Shown one piece after another: positions 46,846 through 59,363 of a stretch of 64,000 nt of DNA. The notes under the pieces were generated by a model. The model was not told the DNA's origin. It did not search any database and saw only the letters and a list, made by a program, of their open reading frames with translations. The stretch comes from Brachypodium distachyon (Eukaryota > Streptophyta > Magnoliopsida > Poales > Poaceae): the NCBI RefSeq assembly GCF_000005505.3, contig NC_016135.3:16462613-16526612 (forward strand). The letters are read 5' to 3'. The translations under genes and the position numbers were made by a program. Position 1 is the first letter of the stretch. Each line of letters begins with the position of its first letter.

Positions 46846-47978
46846 CCGCTCGTTGGTTTCTCAACAGGATGGACATGCCTGCCTCGGTCACTACACCGGC
46901 CTCCACAGCGGACGGCCGCAGCCCGCAGGGATGTCCCCATCGATCGTTGACAAGCGGCGCGGCCGGCCGGTTCCTGCTGTGTTTAATACTCCTAGTCCAA
47001 GTCCACCAGCAGGATGCTTGCCAGTGACCTGGGCTGGTCGAGCGACGTGCGAAACCGGCGTTTTGTCGGTCGGTCATCGGTGCTCTGCTGCGAGCGGCGA
47101 GCCGCAGCGTAGCGAACGACGGCCCAAAAGCACGGCCACCTCCGAACCTAGTTCCCGTATCAGGCCGCTGCTTCTATAGCGTAACGGCCCACTGTGTATC
47201 CGCCAATAGGGGACCTATAAAACTAAAACAATGATGGCCCAACTGGGAGTCCTGGACTGATTGGATGGGCCGGAGCCCCCGACGCGATCCGCAACAGCTC
47301 CCGCTGGGCGGCCCACACCAGCCTTCGTGCCGGTGACATCCTCGTGTGAGCAAGACCGGAGATCTAAGGATTCTCAGCAGCCAGCGGATGGCCGGAGGCC
47401 CCCGTCGTGCCGGTGATATACAACTCGTGTCAGCAAGACCGAGATCTCAGCACCCGCTGCTCCACTAGGAAGCATACATGCGTAGAAAGAAAAGGTCAGG
47501 GATGAGCAACTGGCTGCATCCATCAACAGATTAGACAGATCCCCTCGTGACCTCGTCCTGTAGACACCTGCTCCTATGTTCCATGTACATTCGCCAACTT
47601 CTCCGTCAATATCATTTTGACTCGGTACATGCTTTGTACATGGCCTTGTACATGTGCGTAATAGACTGGCATTTCCTTCTACTACGAAACATACAGTGAA
47701 GCTTTACAGGATGTGTAGAAATATCTCTGAACAGTGTGTACAAGAAACGCAAAAGACAATACCACTGTTTATTTGGCTTCTGTGACTCCTAACTGACCAA
47801 CGAACCAGATCCCCAATTCCATTCCATTTTAACAAGCAAAATGAGATTTGCACCAGGGCTCTAGTTTCCCCAGATAATGTTTATACTTTATACATCTCCC
47901 TGGCATACATCATGCGCAATTCAAGGCCAAAACTAGGTATTGTCATATCAATGATGCAGCAGCAATCGCTAGGAGGAA
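46846..47978. other. Unassigned sequence between copia fragment and CACTA element
   Basis: No ORF with family features. A few TACATG words occur near 47,580-47,660. GAA at 47976-47978 would be the 3-bp CACTA target duplication, but the partner end is not in the window. Confidence 0.4.
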
Positions 47979-48005
47979 CACTACTACAAAACGGTCTATA
48001 TCTTA

Positions 48006-48412
48006 CGTCACATCAGTAACGGGTCCGGCGCGACCGTTACTGATGAACAACATCAGTGGCCGCAACCATTGCTGATGAACAGAGCGGGGTCTGTCCGTCC
48101 CCACCCAGCCATACATCAGTGGCGCTCGCGCTCGGCGATCGCCACTGATGTACCATCATTCCTCGTGAGAGACATCAGTGGCGGTCGGTTAAGAGACGAC
48201 CGTTACTGATGAACCACACATCAGTAATGGTCGCCCTAACGTGCCCGCCACTGATGTGTGGTACATATCATTAACGGTCGCTCTCGGCCCGACCGTTACT
48301 GAGGTGTGGTACATCAGCAACGGGCCGAGTTAAAACGACCGTTACTGATGTACCCCCTATTATCAGTAACGGTCGTCTAAGTCCTGACCGCCACTGATGA
48401 TAGTGACGGTTT
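48006..48412. repeat. CACTA subterminal repeats
   Basis: The word CATCAGTAACGGTCG and its complement CGACCGTTACTGATG, or close variants (CATCAGTGGC, GCCACTGATG), occur more than a dozen times, often as facing pairs. In CACTA elements such words bind the transposon-encoded DNA-binding protein. Confidence 0.9.
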
Positions 48413-48543
48413 AAGTACGCGGGGTAGAGCCGCAGCTGGTCGCGCTGCGCGTCGTAACGGACCAGCTGCGGCCCCTTCTTCTCTGGCAACGGCGGAGCTC
48501 TGCCCGAAGCCGCCATGGCCGCCGGCGAGCCCAGCAGGTAGCC

Positions 48544-49353
48544 TGTCGGGGGAATGACCCCGGGTAGGGTCATGACGACACGCTTTAGCCGAGAAGATGA
48601 ATGCAAAGTCGGCATAGTTATGTATATCGGCATCGTTAAGTCAAACTATTGTTAAGACGGCATCCCAAGTGTATGCCGGCACGACTATCTCGTCTGATAA
48701 GATTGCAGGATAAGGACGAATACTCTGATCTCAGCTGGCGCCGAGATGTCTCAACGGTCTTATCCTCACCGCGTGGTGCAAAGTAAAGCAACGCTATCTT
48801 TGTCACGGAAAAATAGTCGCCGCTTACGTTGCGGTGCCAGGCGACTGCGGAGAGAAGCACTGAAAGAGAATCTCTGACAGAAGCCGAAAGATGACTGCTG
48901 TACTTGTTGCAGGGCGCCAGGAAAAGTAAAGTTGTCTTGTCCCCTGCGGCGCCACCCGGAGGGAACCAAGGCGCGTGCCCGGCGGAGCCCCAAAAAGATA
49001 ACGTTAGGCTTCTGCCCGCATGTCAGTGTGACATGGACGATCCCTAAATAGAGCACTACCCCTCCCAGGAGAGGGATCCAAGACTTAGGCGTCTAGGGTT
49101 TTCCCCTTTTTCTTCTTCTTCCTCAAGAATACAGCTCAAGGAGCGCCATTGTAGAGCTTGTTATCTCGGCTAATGCAACAAAGCAAGAGTAGGAGTCTTA
49201 CGTCGGCAAGAGGGCTCCGAACCTGGGTAAATCTGTGTGTGCTCGTGTATTCGTGCGTGTTTCCCTTCACGTCCTCCCTCCTCCGGATCCTTCTTCGTCC
49301 ATCGGCCCCAAGATAAGCCATCCCATGGCATCTGCCGTGACACCACCACGACA
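48544..49353 (+). mobile_element. Solo LTR of the Tat family inside the CACTA element
   Basis: 810 bp run from TGTCGGGGGAATGACC to CACCACCACGACA, flanked by TAGCC at 48539-48543 and 49354-49358. CACTA sequence lies on both sides, so it is a genuine solo LTR. Its TATA region reads CCTAAATAG, altered compared with the copy at 34,536. Confidence 0.93.
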
Positions 49354-49785
49354 TAGCCCCTCCTCCTCTCGCTCCCTTCCTCCTCTCTCCCTCCGCCGGT
49401 GGCCCCCATCTCCATGGCCGGCGGCGGCCATGGCCGGCGAGCTCCAATCTTCGAGCCCGAAGCTTCCCTCTCCCTTGCGAGCTCTCTCCCCCTTCCGATC
49501 TATCTCGCCGGCCTCCAATTTCACTCCGAAGTTCCCCAATTTCAAATTTTTGAGCTCCGGTCGCCTGCCAAAATGCGGCCTCCTCCTCGTCGCCCGGAGC
49601 TTTCCTCTCCCTTGCGAGCTCTCTCTCCCTCCTGATCTTTCTCGCCGGCCTCCAATTTCTCTCCGAATGTCTCTAATTTCAAATTTTTAGTTAGTCCCGG
49701 TTAATTAACACCTTAATCTCCTTGTTAATGATTAGGCTAACTATTTTGCTTTGTGTTTTCTTGTGTATTGTGTTGTAAATTGAAG

Positions 49786-52626
49786 GACCGTTCTTGGATG
49801 TACGCCACGGAAAGAATCAATGCTCGATGGATAACCGAATGGACGGTATTTTTTGGAGTCGCGAAAGGTGATATGGGAAGAAAAGGACTTGTGATGATGT
49901 GTTGTCCATGTCGCAAATGTGGAAACACATGCATGATGAAGCCTGAAGATGTTTAGATGCACGTGCTGGCATCGGGTTTTGTGGAAAGTTATTCACGCTG
50001 GACTTGTCACGGGGAGGATGCGGTTGATGTCGGTAGCGGTAGCAAAGATGATGATGTCTTGCGGTATGATCTAGCGAATGATTCCGAGGAAGAAACAAGG
50101 GTCGATGAGGAGGCTAATGTGGAAGGTAAAGGAGCTCCACGTGGCAGGATTGCGGAAATGCTAGATGACCCGTATCTACGGGACCAGCTGGAGGACCCTG
50201 AAGATGAGGCAGAGTCTTCTTAGTGCAAAAAATTGTTGGAGGACGCAAACACACCCTTGTATGATGGAGCTGGCGAAGAAAACATCGTGCTCGAAGTAAC
50301 GCTCGAACTTTTGAGGCTGAAGGCACCATCATGCTGGTCAGAAAATGGCTTCACGGACTTGTTGAGTTACCTTACTTCGGTTTTTCCACAACCAAACAAG
50401 TTGACCAAGAGCACATACGAGGCGAAGAAGATTACATGCCCGCTTGGATTAGATTGCGTGAAACATCATTCATGTCCAAACGACTGCATGTTATACATTG
50501 GAGAGTACGAGAACCATGAGAGTGCCACATATGCGGTGCATCGAGATACAAGAAGAAAAACGCCAGAGCTAGCGAAGACGATGGGGAAGAAGTGATGAAG
50601 GGCAGGCCGGCAAAGACTGTCTGGTATCTTACGGCAGGTGGCCGAGTTGAGGGTTGGATGCAGAACGTTAAGGACGGGAGGTATCTCGTCCATCACGATC
50701 CGGCGCAGGCAACATTCGATCCTGACGGGCACTACCGTGTGGAGGAAGCTGGGGTTCTAAGACACCCTGCCGATGGGACTCAGTGGAGGAACTTCGACAC
50801 GGCATTTTCAGATTTTGGGGCAGAGCCTAGAAACCTGAGGCTCGGTCTCAGCACTGACGGGATAAATCCATTCGGAAACATGAACAACAAGCACAGCACA
50901 TGGCAAGTGATCTTGTTTGTCTACAACCTTCCTCCATGGTTAATCATGAAGAGAAAGTACATCCACACGTGCATGCTCATACAGGGTCCAAAGCAGCCGG
51001 GAGCTGACCTAAATGTGTATCTGCAGCTAGTGAAGGATGAGCTGAAGCAACTTTGAAACCCTGGCAGTGTGGTTTGGGACGCAAACTGGAGGGGGTACTT
51101 CATGATGAGAGCAGCGCTTCTGACCTGCGTGCATGACTACCCCGCGAATGGAAATACTTCATGCCAGGTGACACATGGCTACAAAGCCTGTACAAAGTGC
51201 GGGGGAAACACGACATTGGAGAAGTTGCCCGCTTCATCCAAAATTGCTTACATGGGCCATCGAAAGTGGTTGGATGCTAAAGACCCTTGGAGGGATGACA
51301 AGGAAAGGTTCAATGGAAAGACGGAGCACGGGACAGCGCCGAAGGAGAAGTCTGGTATGCAAATCCTCGAAATTGTGAACGATCTTGAAGTTGTCCCCGG
51401 AAAGATTGCTGCGAAGAAATATAAGGAACCTGAAGGCGTCGTGTGGAAAAGGAGGTCCGTATTCTGGGACCTGGAATACTGGGCACATTTAGAATGCCGC
51501 CACAGCATTGATGTCATGCACGTGGAGAAAAATGTATGCGACAACATGCTGGGGTTGCTGATGAACATTTCAGAGAAGACAAAAGATGGACCCAATGCAT
51601 GGAAGGACCTGGAACTCATGTCTACCAGAAAAGAGTTTTGGGGCAAAGATCAAGTGTCGGCAGCCGACAAGAATGGTTTCGTGACGATGACCACGCGGTG
51701 TCGTCTTGCATGTTACAACCTGTACAAGACGAGTTGCATAGGATGTGCCTGTGCCTGCAGGGCATTAAAGTCCCATCGAACTACTCGTCGAGCATCAAGC
51801 ATCTAGTTGACATGAAGAGTCACAAGCTATCTGGCATGAAGTCTCACGACAACCATGTCATACTCACTCAGTTATTTCTAGTTGCAATCAGAGGTATCAT
51901 GGAGCCGCACGTAAGGGAGACAATCATGGAGTTTTCTGACTTCTTTGACAGCATCTCGCGATCACTGTTAGACAATATCAGATACTGCAGGATAGTATGA
52001 TACGGATTCTATGCGAACTTGAGATGTTCTTCCCTCCATCATTCTTCGATATCATGGTCCATCTAATGATCCACATATGCGATGAGATCTTGTCCCTAGG
52101 GCCCTTGTTCCTGCATAACATGTATGTCCCTGAACGATACAACGGGGTTCTGAAGCGCTACGTTCGTAACAGATCGCGTTCGGAAGGTAGCATCGTGGAA
52201 GGCTTTAGGGCAGAAGAGTGCATCGAGTTTTGCACGGATTGGTTGGCCGATCAGAAATCAATAGGTGTTCCCAAATCACGGCACAAGGGCAAGCTCGAAG
52301 GCGAAGGTGGCCTTGGACATACATTCCTTAATGTCTATGGAAGAGGAAGGGAAGCTGACTTTGAAAGAGCACATTTGTTGTGTTGCAAACTGTCGATTGC
52401 TGCCAGCCTTATCAGGAAATTCACATGGAACAACTGCGAAATGAAAACCCTAAAAGAGGAGAAGTCTGCATCCACTGGGAGCACAATAAAACATTCGCAG
52501 CGTGACTGAAGAATTATCGGTATGGCAGGGAGACGACCAATGAATCTGACGAGACGGTTGCATGTTTGTCACGGGAACCTGCTTACCAAGTCTCTACTCG
52601 GCAATCATATGCGATCAACGGCTATA
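49786..52626 (+). pseudogene. CACTA transposase (TNP2 family) pseudogene
   Basis: The transposase-associated domain opens with DRSWMYATERINARWITEW and CPCRKCGNTC, with a stop (TAG) after KPEDV at about 49,955. The TNP2 transposase core follows: LRLGLSTDGINPFGNMNN, VILFVYNLPPWLIMKRKY, HSIDVMHVEKNVCDNMLG (50,592-51,690). It has an in-frame TGA at 51054-51056 and a frameshift near 51,690. Downstream, in other frames, are LVDMKSHKLSGMKSHD and the DUF4218-like block PERYNGVLKRYVRNRSRSEG (52,120-52,180), and then NYRYGRETTNESDETVACLS up to about 52,620, where homology stops. Such proteins cut at the CACTA ends. This copy has at least two stops and two frame changes and lacks its C-terminus. Confidence 0.88.
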
Positions 52627-55600
52627 TGAAGCGACCGCGCCCATAAAAGGGTTCGATCTTTGTGCTTGAGTGCTAGTCCCTGGATTGACTCACTTACACA
52701 CAAAGTTTCAAGATGTACTATCATAGAACAAAGGTCTCAAATATTACAACGCAATATCCAGAATTTAAGAGTACTTACAAACTCGCATAACCACATGGGT
52801 TAACTGGAATTAAAACGAAAAGTTCAATAGCGGAAAGCGAAGATACAAAAGCCACATCAACACCACAGTGGTAACGTGTTGGAATGTAGGCTCGCAATCC
52901 AAAGACCAGAACGTACCCTTACTCTTCGTCAGAACATCCTGCATCATTAAACTATGCAACCACTAGGGTCAATACATTGAATGTATTGGCAAGATCACAA
53001 TTTGATATAACAGCACCTACCAAGTGCATGCATATTTAAGGCAAGGTGGAGTTCGGGCTATTTGCGTAAAAGCATCATTAGTTAATCCTATCAATTTAAC
53101 CAAATAGTTTTATCACTATTGGACATTGGGTAGACACACCAATGCTCCTATTAAACTAAGGACATTGAGTAGACACATTAATGCTCCTAAACCCAAGTTC
53201 AAACCATTCATTTTAATTTAAGAAATTAGAGTGAGTGAGACTTTCCTTACAGCTCCCTAATCTAGCTGCTCATAATTGTCCATGATCGGGGACACGGCTA
53301 AGTACTTAGTTTGACACTCTCGAGAGGTTGTAAGCCTTACCCACAAGAAACCGACGTGTTAATCTCTTGCTGTCCTCAGGGTAGAGTAGCAACGGCATCG
53401 ATTACAGGACTTTCAGAAGTAATCCCCAGACCCATAGCGAGGGACCCGCTCCCACCTACACGGCTACATAACCACGATCACCTCGGGCCCAGGTTCAAAC
53501 AGCTTACTCAATCTTGGCAGAGCCCATATTAACATGTGGTTGTACTGGAAGCTACTAAACAGGAAAACTAGTCCAGTCTCTAGTTACTCTGGGTGGCATT
53601 CCACATTTGCGATGCAGGCGTTCCCATAGACATGGAGAGACGACTCATAGAAATGGACCCATAGACATGGACCTAACGCCGCATAACATCCAAAATCTCA
53701 AAGCTGCCCACCCAGGATGGTTCATTAACAATTAAGTTGTTTTGCCATACTCTAAGTAAAAACTCAGCTTTTCTCCATAACCACAATATTATCATGATGC
53801 AGTAATTTCTCCCACGATACTACCATAGCATAGCATTTAACTACGAACAATGGCAATTTGGTGGCAATGTAATGGCACGAGTACAACTACACTACCTGGG
53901 ATTCATAGCTACCATAGAGATACAAATAATATTCCTAATGCAACTAATAAAACATCTAGTGCATAGTAAAATATTAGGGAAATCATCAAAGTGACTTGCC
54001 TTGTTCAAAGCTGTGGTGGTTTTCGCACTTTTCGCACCAACAAGGTTCACACTCCAAACAATCTAAAATAAACAAGCACCATACACATAAGCATGCGATT
54101 CAATACAAAGAATATGCCATGATGCAAAGTTTACCATGATGCACCCCTAGCTTGGTTTTAGTATTCAAAATTTTAGTTTCTGTTTTAAAGAATATTTCAA
54201 GAGATTGGACAGATTATAACATATTAAAGAGGTACCCATTGTGTAAGAATCAAAATAGGATTTAAAAATAGTTTAATAGGTATTTTAGAAGGTATGGACA
54301 AAATAGTTTGGTATTGCAAGATTATTTTATAAAAATAATTCTCTCTCTGATCCTACTAGACCGGGAATAACTTTAAACATTTTTTGAAATAATAACAGGT
54401 TCAATTAATTTTAAAACATTTTATATGAATTATAAACCATATTTAAACATTCTGTAATTTGGTTCTTTTAAAGTTATTCAAATTCAAAATTGAACAGTGC
54501 TAAAAGAATCTACATGCCATGAGGATTCTAGAAAGGTGCAGAACATAAATTTTGGCAAACAGTTTAAAAGTTATGATTATTTGAATATCCAGGGGTGTTT
54601 CTGCAAAGTTACAGATTAATTCTGGAAAGTTCTTTAATTAAATAGGTGAGACGTGGCGAGCTGCGATTGGCCGATACCGGTTCGGGAGAAGATAAAACAT
54701 GGGTCGTCGGATCTAACTTAAGTGAGATCCGACGGTCGGATCTGCGTACCGGTTCGATTTAAGGATAAATCTAATTGTGGCCGTGGAAAAGAGATCGGAC
54801 GGTTGAGGGGCTTCGGCCTTACCTCCGGCGGGTTAGGGTTCCGGCGAGGTCGGCGGCAGCGACGGAAAGCGTCGGCGATGGTGTTCCGGCGAGGTCTCGG
54901 GCTCGGGGAGACTTGGGGACGAAGCGGCGAAGCGCAGCGAAGACGATGACGGCGACGGCTCTCCTCGGCGTGAACTGAGTCGTCGCCTAGGACGAAGAGA
55001 AGACGGCGGCGGTGGCGAGCTTCGGTCGTCGGCGGTCCAGGCGCCACGGTGCACAAGAAAAGAAAAGAAGCGCGTCACGGCGTGCGCAAAGGAGAGGGGA
55101 GAAAGAAGAGCCAAGAGATGGCGGCTAGGTCTCACTGGCTAATCGACGGCGACTAAAAAACGCGGTGGCGTCCGAAGTTTTCCGGCGAGAAATTTGGGCA
55201 GACTGGCGGCGTGGAAGCGGTCGAGCGAGAGGGGGAAAAGGTTGCGGGGGCGAGGGGCTTTAAACTGACGCGCTCAGAGAGGAAGATGGGGGTCGTGGGC
55301 GACTCGAACGTGAGGGGGAGTTCGTGGGCGAGGCGGGCGGCTCTGCGCAGAGAAAACGAGTGACGGTTGAAGACGATGCTGACAGGTGGGGCCCGCCTGT
55401 CAGCAGTTGTGGCTCGGGAGCGCGCGGGACTAGGCTGCATGCGGTGCGTAAGTGGGCCGGCCCAGTAAGGGTCGGTCCAATTTCCTTTTTTTTCTTCCTT
55501 TTCTTTTTCCTTTTTCTTTTTCTTTTTCCTTTTTCTTTTTCCTTTTTCTTTTTCTGGTTTTGAATTAACTTTTGATTCAAAGCTCCAAATTGAGTCAAAT

Positions 55601-55994
55601 AAAATGCAAAAAAAATTGTAAAATCATATCTTCATATGATTCAAGTTTTGGGACAAGAATTCCATCAAAATAAAATATATAAAAATACTTTTGCCTATAA
55701 AATGGCCTTCAGGGCTTTAAATCTAATAAAATTTGTAGGGTTTCAAATTCAAATCAAATACCAAATATGGGGTAGCATTAACATGCATTAAACCACCTTT
55801 ATTAACATCACCCTAATAGGTCAAAATCGAATGGCAAAAAATAGAAGTAAAAGCAAGATTCAAATAAAGGAAACTTGGTTAATGGATTTTCTGAGTTAAT
55901 TTTTCATGGTTTTAAATGTGGTGAAATGCAAGGTGACATGATGCTCATGGAATGCAATGCATTATGAAAGATTTTGAAATTTTGGGATGTTACA
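52627..55994 (-). repeat. Long 3' LTR (~3.4 kb) of the chromovirus-type element
   Basis: It starts TGTAACATCCC right after AAGAGGGTTAGCTC. It is mostly AT-rich, with a GC-rich section at 54,750-55,450 and a pyrimidine tract of CTTTTT units (about 55,490-55,556). No protein domain is found. LTRs of several kb are normal for some chromovirus families. The far end is inferred from the break in CACTA sequence, not from a matching LTR. Confidence 0.6.
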
Positions 55995-56006
55995 GAGCTA
56001 ACCCTC

Positions 56007-58412
56007 TTAAGATGAATCTCGTCCTCGAGATTCTTGATGGCTAGCAAAAAGGTGTGGGTGGTCTTCTCGGAGATCCTGTTCACGCTCCCATGTAGCTTCC
56101 TCTTCGGTGTGATGGTTCCATTGTACCTTGCAGAATTTGATCGTCTTGGTGCGAGTATGCCTTTCTGCAGTATCCAAGATCCTGAACGGTTTCTCTTCAT
56201 AGGTAAGGTCACTTTGCAACTCGACTTCCTCAAGTGGAACTGTATCTCTCAATGGTGTATCGGCTAATTCCGGGTGGCATTTCTTCAGTTGCGACGCATG
56301 GAACACATTGTGGACGCTTGTCAACACTTCCGGTAATTCCAACTTGTAAGCCACTTCCCCTTGGCGTGCCAAAATTTTGTAGGGTCCAATGAAACGCGGT
56401 GCCAATTTACCCTTAATTCCGAACCTCTTAACTCCACGTATCGGCGAAACTCTGAGGTACGCTTTGTCACCGATCTCATAGGTGACCTCTCTACGCTTGG
56501 AGTCTGCATAGCTCTTCTGCCTAGATTGAGCTATCTTGAGTCTATCTCGAATTAGTCTGACTTTCTTTTCGGCATCCTTTACCATGTAAGGGCCAAATAA
56601 ACTTCGGTCTCCTACACCATCCCATAGTAGAGGTGTCCTGCATTTCTTGCCATACAAAGCCTCAAATGGTGCCATTCCAATGCTCGATTGAAAACTATTG
56701 TTGTACGAGAATTCTGCGTACGGTAAGTTCTCATCCCAACTAGAGCCATAATCTAGAGCGCAAGCTCTCAACATATCTTCAAGAATTTGGTTTAGCCTTT
56801 CGGTTTGTCCATCTATCTATGGATGGAACGCTGTGCTAAACTCTAGTCTCGTGCCTAGAGACTCATGCAACTGTTCCCAAAATCTTGACGTAAATTGAGT
56901 GCCTCTGTCTGAAATGATCTCGTTAGGGACTCCATGTAGACACACAATTCTAGACATGTAGCATTTGGCCAACTGAGCACTTGTATAAGTGGTCTTCACA
57001 GGTATGAAGTGAGCAGCCTTGGTCAAACGGTCGACTACTACCCATATCAAATCATAGCCAGACTTTGTTCTCGGCAACCCGGTGATGAAGTCCATGCCTA
57101 CTTTGTCCCATTTCCAATCTGGCACTGGCAGCGGTTGCAATAGTCCAGCTGGCTTCTGGTGTTCAGCCTTGACTCTGTTACAAACATCACACAGAGCAAT
57201 ATATCCTGCGATATCTCGCTTCAATCCAGTCCACCAGAAACTTTTCTTCAGATCCATGTACATTTTGGTGTTCCCGGGGTGAATGGAGTATGGTGAATCG
57301 TGAGCCTCTTGAAATATCAACTTTCTGATCTCAGGGTCCTAGGGTACGCAAATACGCTTCTTGAACCAAATAGTTCCTTGTCCATCCTCACGAAAACCTT
57401 CAGCTTTGTTTTCGGCCATATTAGCTTTTATTTGTGCAATCTCGGTATCAGTTTTCTGGGCTTCTCTAATCTTGTCCTAAAGTGTGGGTTGTACTTCTAA
57501 GGTATCTAGATAGCCTCCAATTTGAGGTCCTTGAACTGTTTGCACAATTCAGAGGGTAACACTCTGGCTATAAGTCCATTGACGTAGCCCTTGCGGCTCA
57601 AAGCATCAGCCACCACGTTAGCCTTGCCTGGGTGGTATTGCAGGTTCAAATTGTAATCCTTGATTAGTTCCAACCACCTTCTTTGTCTCATGTTCAGCTC
57701 CTTCTGCGTGAATATGTACTTCAAGCTCTTGTGGTCGGTAAATAATTCACAATGCTTTCCCACGAGATAGTGCCTCCAGGTCTTGAGTGCGTGCACTACT
57801 GATGCTAATTCCAAATCATGAGTGGGGTAATTCTTTTTGTGGCTCTTAAGTTGTCGCGAGGCGTATGCCACAACTCTTCCTCCTTGCATCAAAACACAGC
57901 CCAATCCTAGACGCGAGGCGTCGCAATACACATGGAAATCCTCCTGTATGTTGGGCAAACACAGAACTGGTGCCGACACTAGTCTTTTCTTCAGGTCTTG
58001 AAAACTCTCTTCACATTTATTGGTCCACTCAAATTTCTTCTCCTTCTTCAAGAGTTCCGTCATGGGCCTTGCTATCTTGGAAAAGTTCTCGATGAACCTC
58101 CTGTAGTAACCGACAAGTCCTAAGAAACTGCGAACATCACCGACGTTCTTAGGGATTTCCCATTCTGTCAACGCTGCTACCTTAGCCCGGTCGACAGCAA
58201 CTCCTGCTCCTGACACAATGTGTCTTAGGAAACTGACTTCCGACAGCCAAAATTCGCACTTGCTGAATTTGGCATACAACTTGTGCTCTCTAAGCTTTTC
58301 TATGAACACGACGACAAACTTGTCCAGATATTCTATGAATACCTTGTTCATCATATTCATGAAGTATGCTGGGGCATTGGTTAATCCAAAAGCCATCACT
58401 GTGTACTCATAC
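56007..58412 (-). pseudogene. Chromovirus pol remnant: RT, RNase H, integrase, chromodomain
   Basis: RT begins at the break with [17 protein letters not shown] (motif B region). KFVVVFI is then followed directly by [18 protein letters not shown]: the IDD catalytic box and about 20 following residues are deleted in frame. RNase H is readable ([34 protein letters not shown]). A frame change near 57,480 leads to integrase: zinc finger (CDVCNRVKAEHQKPAG) and core (DFITGLPRTKSGYDLIWV, EIISDRGTQFTSRFW). An in-frame TAG lies at 56814-56816 within the usual HP-DGQTER region. The C-terminal chromodomain reads KPFRILDTAERHTRTKTIKF ... EEEATWERE (56,150-56,050). The chromodomain assigns it to chromoviruses. 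Confidence 0.9.
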
Positions 58413-59253
58413 TGTCACGCCAGTGGCACCCGGGGTACCACCGCTGCACGACACGTGGGTTGCATCGCTGAGTTCCCGGGAGGATCTCACCCCGGGCGGC
58501 AACGTGCAGGCTGCCCGGCAAGCTACCAGCCCGGAAGGGCTAGCGGGGCTTCGGGGAATAATCCCACCTAGGCACCTCCCAGGAAGGCACTTGCCGGGAG
58601 GAGGTGTTCCCGGCCGCAGGTTCCCGCCGTGAGGGAGGGGCCGAGCGAGCAGAGCAGCGGCGCCACGTGGGCGCGTGGCAGGCGCCCAATGTGCAGTCTC
58701 GCTAGGGCAAGGAGTGAAGCGCACGACGCATTTAATGAGCTGACAGGAGGGGCGTTATCCGTCTAGTCCTATTTTTAGGCCTTAGACCCCTAGCCGGCGG
58801 GTTGGCGCTCGTGCATGCATGCCAGCGCATCGAGGAGGAGCTGCCCGAGCTCCTTGCTCGCCACTTGTAAACCATGCACTGTGGCACCTGTGGTATCCCC
58901 TTGGCTATAAAAGGAGGACCCCCGCCAACGGTCAAAGGGTTGGATTTTTCTTGGTTGGTTCGTTGGTTCGGTTGCTAAGCCAACTCGTAGTACAACACTG
59001 GCAGTAGCCTGAAGTAGGTAAGAACACTTAGCCAAAAAGAGACCACTCGGGGGCTCCCCCCGGCAACCTGTAAAACAGCCGATTTCACAGTAATACAGGC
59101 TCAGGCAAGCAGGACGTAGGGTTTTACACCGCAAGGTGGTCCGAACCTGGGTTAAAAGAGTGTGCATGTGTTCTTAGTGCCTTCACAGGCTTCGCATCGG
59201 TCCCGCCGGCGATCGCCGGGGCGATCCCCGCAGCCCACTGCCGAACCTAAAAA
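58413..59253 (+). repeat. 5' LTR of the second Tat element (3' end approximate)
   Basis: It starts TGTCACGCCAGTGG and has a TATA box CTATAAAAGG at 58905-58914. It ends close to a PBS-like GGGTGCCCGCCAGGTAGGGG (about 59,256-59,276). The end cannot be fixed without the 3' LTR. Confidence 0.8.
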
Positions 59254-59363
59254 GGGGGTGCCCGCCAGGTAGGGGGCGCGTGAGGAGAGCTTGCCGGTGA
59301 CCGCCGGCGGCAGCGTCTACACCAACATTGGCCTCGTCCACCTCGACTACAGAGCCGGCCACC

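Larger units (their letters stand above)
47979..52626 (+). mobile_element. CACTA (En/Spm) transposon, 5' end and transposase region, 3' part missing
   Basis: It starts with the terminal CACTACTACAAAA, followed by a dense block of subterminal repeats, a GC-rich leader and a TNP2-type transposase. It carries an inserted solo LTR (48544-49353). It breaks off within transposase-homologous sequence at about 52,620, where LTR-like sequence of a minus-strand chromovirus begins. The other end (expected TTTTGTAGTAGTG) is not in the window. Confidence 0.9.
52627..58412 (-). mobile_element. Chromovirus-type Ty3/gypsy element (3' half), interrupted at 58,412
   Basis: In minus orientation, RT-RNase H (58412-57506), integrase (57320-56007) with a C-terminal chromodomain, and a purine-rich tract are followed by a 3' LTR beginning TGTAACATCCCAAAATTTC at 55994. 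The left boundary (52,627, TGAAGCG...) is tentative, placed where CACTA homology ends. The 5' half is not in the window because another gypsy element starts at 58,413. Confidence 0.82.

Noticed and set aside
34848..49353. Reading 34,038-49,353 as one complete LTR retrotransposon with 5' and 3' LTR
   Set aside because: The LTR at 48,544 has CACTA sequence and TAGCC on both sides, and the Tat internal region ends at 46,693. It is a solo LTR, not the 3' LTR of this element.
54718..55440. Arg/Pro/Ser-rich ORFs in the long LTR
   Set aside because: They lie within an LTR, overlap on both strands and contain no conserved motif.
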